In this document: piece by piece, positions 6,599 to 6,723 of the stretch
Layout: each line of letters starts with the position of its first letter
Position numbering within the stretch: the stretch's first letter is position 1
NCBI GenBank assembly: GCA_028684405.1
Contig: JAQUGA010000137.1
Coordinates: forward strand, 1 to 6,723
Length of the DNA stretch: 6,723 bases
Source of the DNA: Bacteroidales bacterium
Lineage (GTDB): Bacteria; Bacteroidota; Bacteroidia; Bacteroidales; WCHB1-69
Direction: 5' to 3'
Made by a program: the position numbers and the translations under genes
The notes under the pieces: model-generated
Database searches by the model: none
Told to the model about the DNA's origin: nothing
Seen by the model: only the letters and a program-made list of their open reading frames with translations

Positions 6599-6669
6599 AT
6601 CCCCTAGTTTTCAACAAGTTTATGTTACTAAAATAATCAAAAAGCAGATGTTATGTTTTGGGGTCTTGT

Positions 6670-6677
6670 TACTTTTG
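6670..6677 (+). promoter_or_regulatory. Possible -7 promoter element reading out of the window
   Basis: TACTTTTG matches the Bacteroidota -7 consensus TAnnTTTG exactly and lies 31 bp before an ATG at 6709. The -33 position with a 19-bp spacer is ATG rather than TTG, so the match is partial. It would drive a gene divergent from murA. Confidence 0.3.
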
Positions 6678-6708
6678 TATTAGAATACCTTAAAACCGTG
6701 ATCTAATC

Positions 6709-6723
6709 ATGAAATCGAAACTC
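6709..6723 (+). CDS. Possible start of a gene cut by the window edge
   Basis: The last 15 bases read ATG AAA TCG AAA CTC (M-K-S-K-L). An in-frame stop at 6691-6693 means that, if this frame is coding, it starts after that point, and this is the only ATG there. A promoter-like TACTTTTG sits 31 bp upstream. The basic MKSK start would suit many proteins, including exported ones. Five codons are too few to name a product, and the call is tentative. Confidence 0.3.

Larger units (their letters stand above)
6286..6708. other. Intergenic region upstream of murA with no complete gene
   Basis: About 420 bp without a supportable complete gene. The parts nearest murA (6286-6388) and the far flank (6603-6708) are AT-rich like other intergenic DNA here. 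Between them lies a visibly GC-richer, repetitive block (about 6389-6600), described in separate entries. Short open frames crossing this block on both strands (6347-6550 minus, 6413-6607 plus) have repeat-derived, low-complexity translations and are not believed to be genes. Confidence 0.6.

Noticed and set aside
6347..6607. Two short open reading frames overlapping on opposite strands (6347-6550 minus, 6413-6607 plus)
   Set aside because: Both run through the octamer repeats and hairpin, their translations are repeat-driven and match no family I know, and the 8-nt period is not a multiple of 3.

Overview
The window looks like chromosomal DNA from a member of the Bacteroidota, most likely an anaerobic Bacteroidales-type organism. 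Four things point there. The DNA is AT-rich. Genes lack obvious Shine-Dalgarno sequences and start in A/T-rich context. Four sites fit the phylum's unusual TAnnTTTG -7 promoter element. The gene content includes a DUF4783 protein next to nadC and a MurA of the Asp-loop type. The assignment comes from motifs and family recognition, not from a database search.

Layout. Positions 2-2232 (minus strand) hold a two-gene operon, iorA then iorB, for the two subunits of an indolepyruvate/arylpyruvate:ferredoxin oxidoreductase. Positions 2233-2648 are a divergent intergenic region with a promoter candidate facing each way. Positions 2649-4870 (plus strand) hold three tightly packed genes, with gaps of 2 and 3 bp: an exported DUF4783 protein, nadC (quinolinate phosphoribosyltransferase) and a YihY/BrkB-type membrane protein. 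A 107-bp convergent gap with no convincing terminator follows. Positions 4978-6285 (minus strand) hold murA, the first committed step of peptidoglycan synthesis. Its catalytic-loop cysteine is replaced by aspartate, which predicts fosfomycin insensitivity. Positions 6286-6723 have no complete gene. They contain a GC-richer element made of degenerate 8-nt units in two opposing arms, which can fold into a long imperfect hairpin. A 16-nt tandem repeat lies next to it, and a possible promoter and gene start (MKSKL...) sit at the very end of the window.

How the genes work together. The ior operon serves fermentative breakdown of aromatic amino acids after transamination, giving aryl-acetyl-CoA and reduced ferredoxin. 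The plus-strand operon mixes NAD biosynthesis with two envelope-associated proteins of unknown job, and murA is cell-wall housekeeping. Most of the window is ordinary core genome. The parts that stand out are the octamer/hairpin element upstream of murA, the MurA C-to-D substitution and the IorA subunit without its usual C-terminal ferredoxin domain. I see no phage, insertion sequence, CRISPR array, defence system, tRNA or rRNA.
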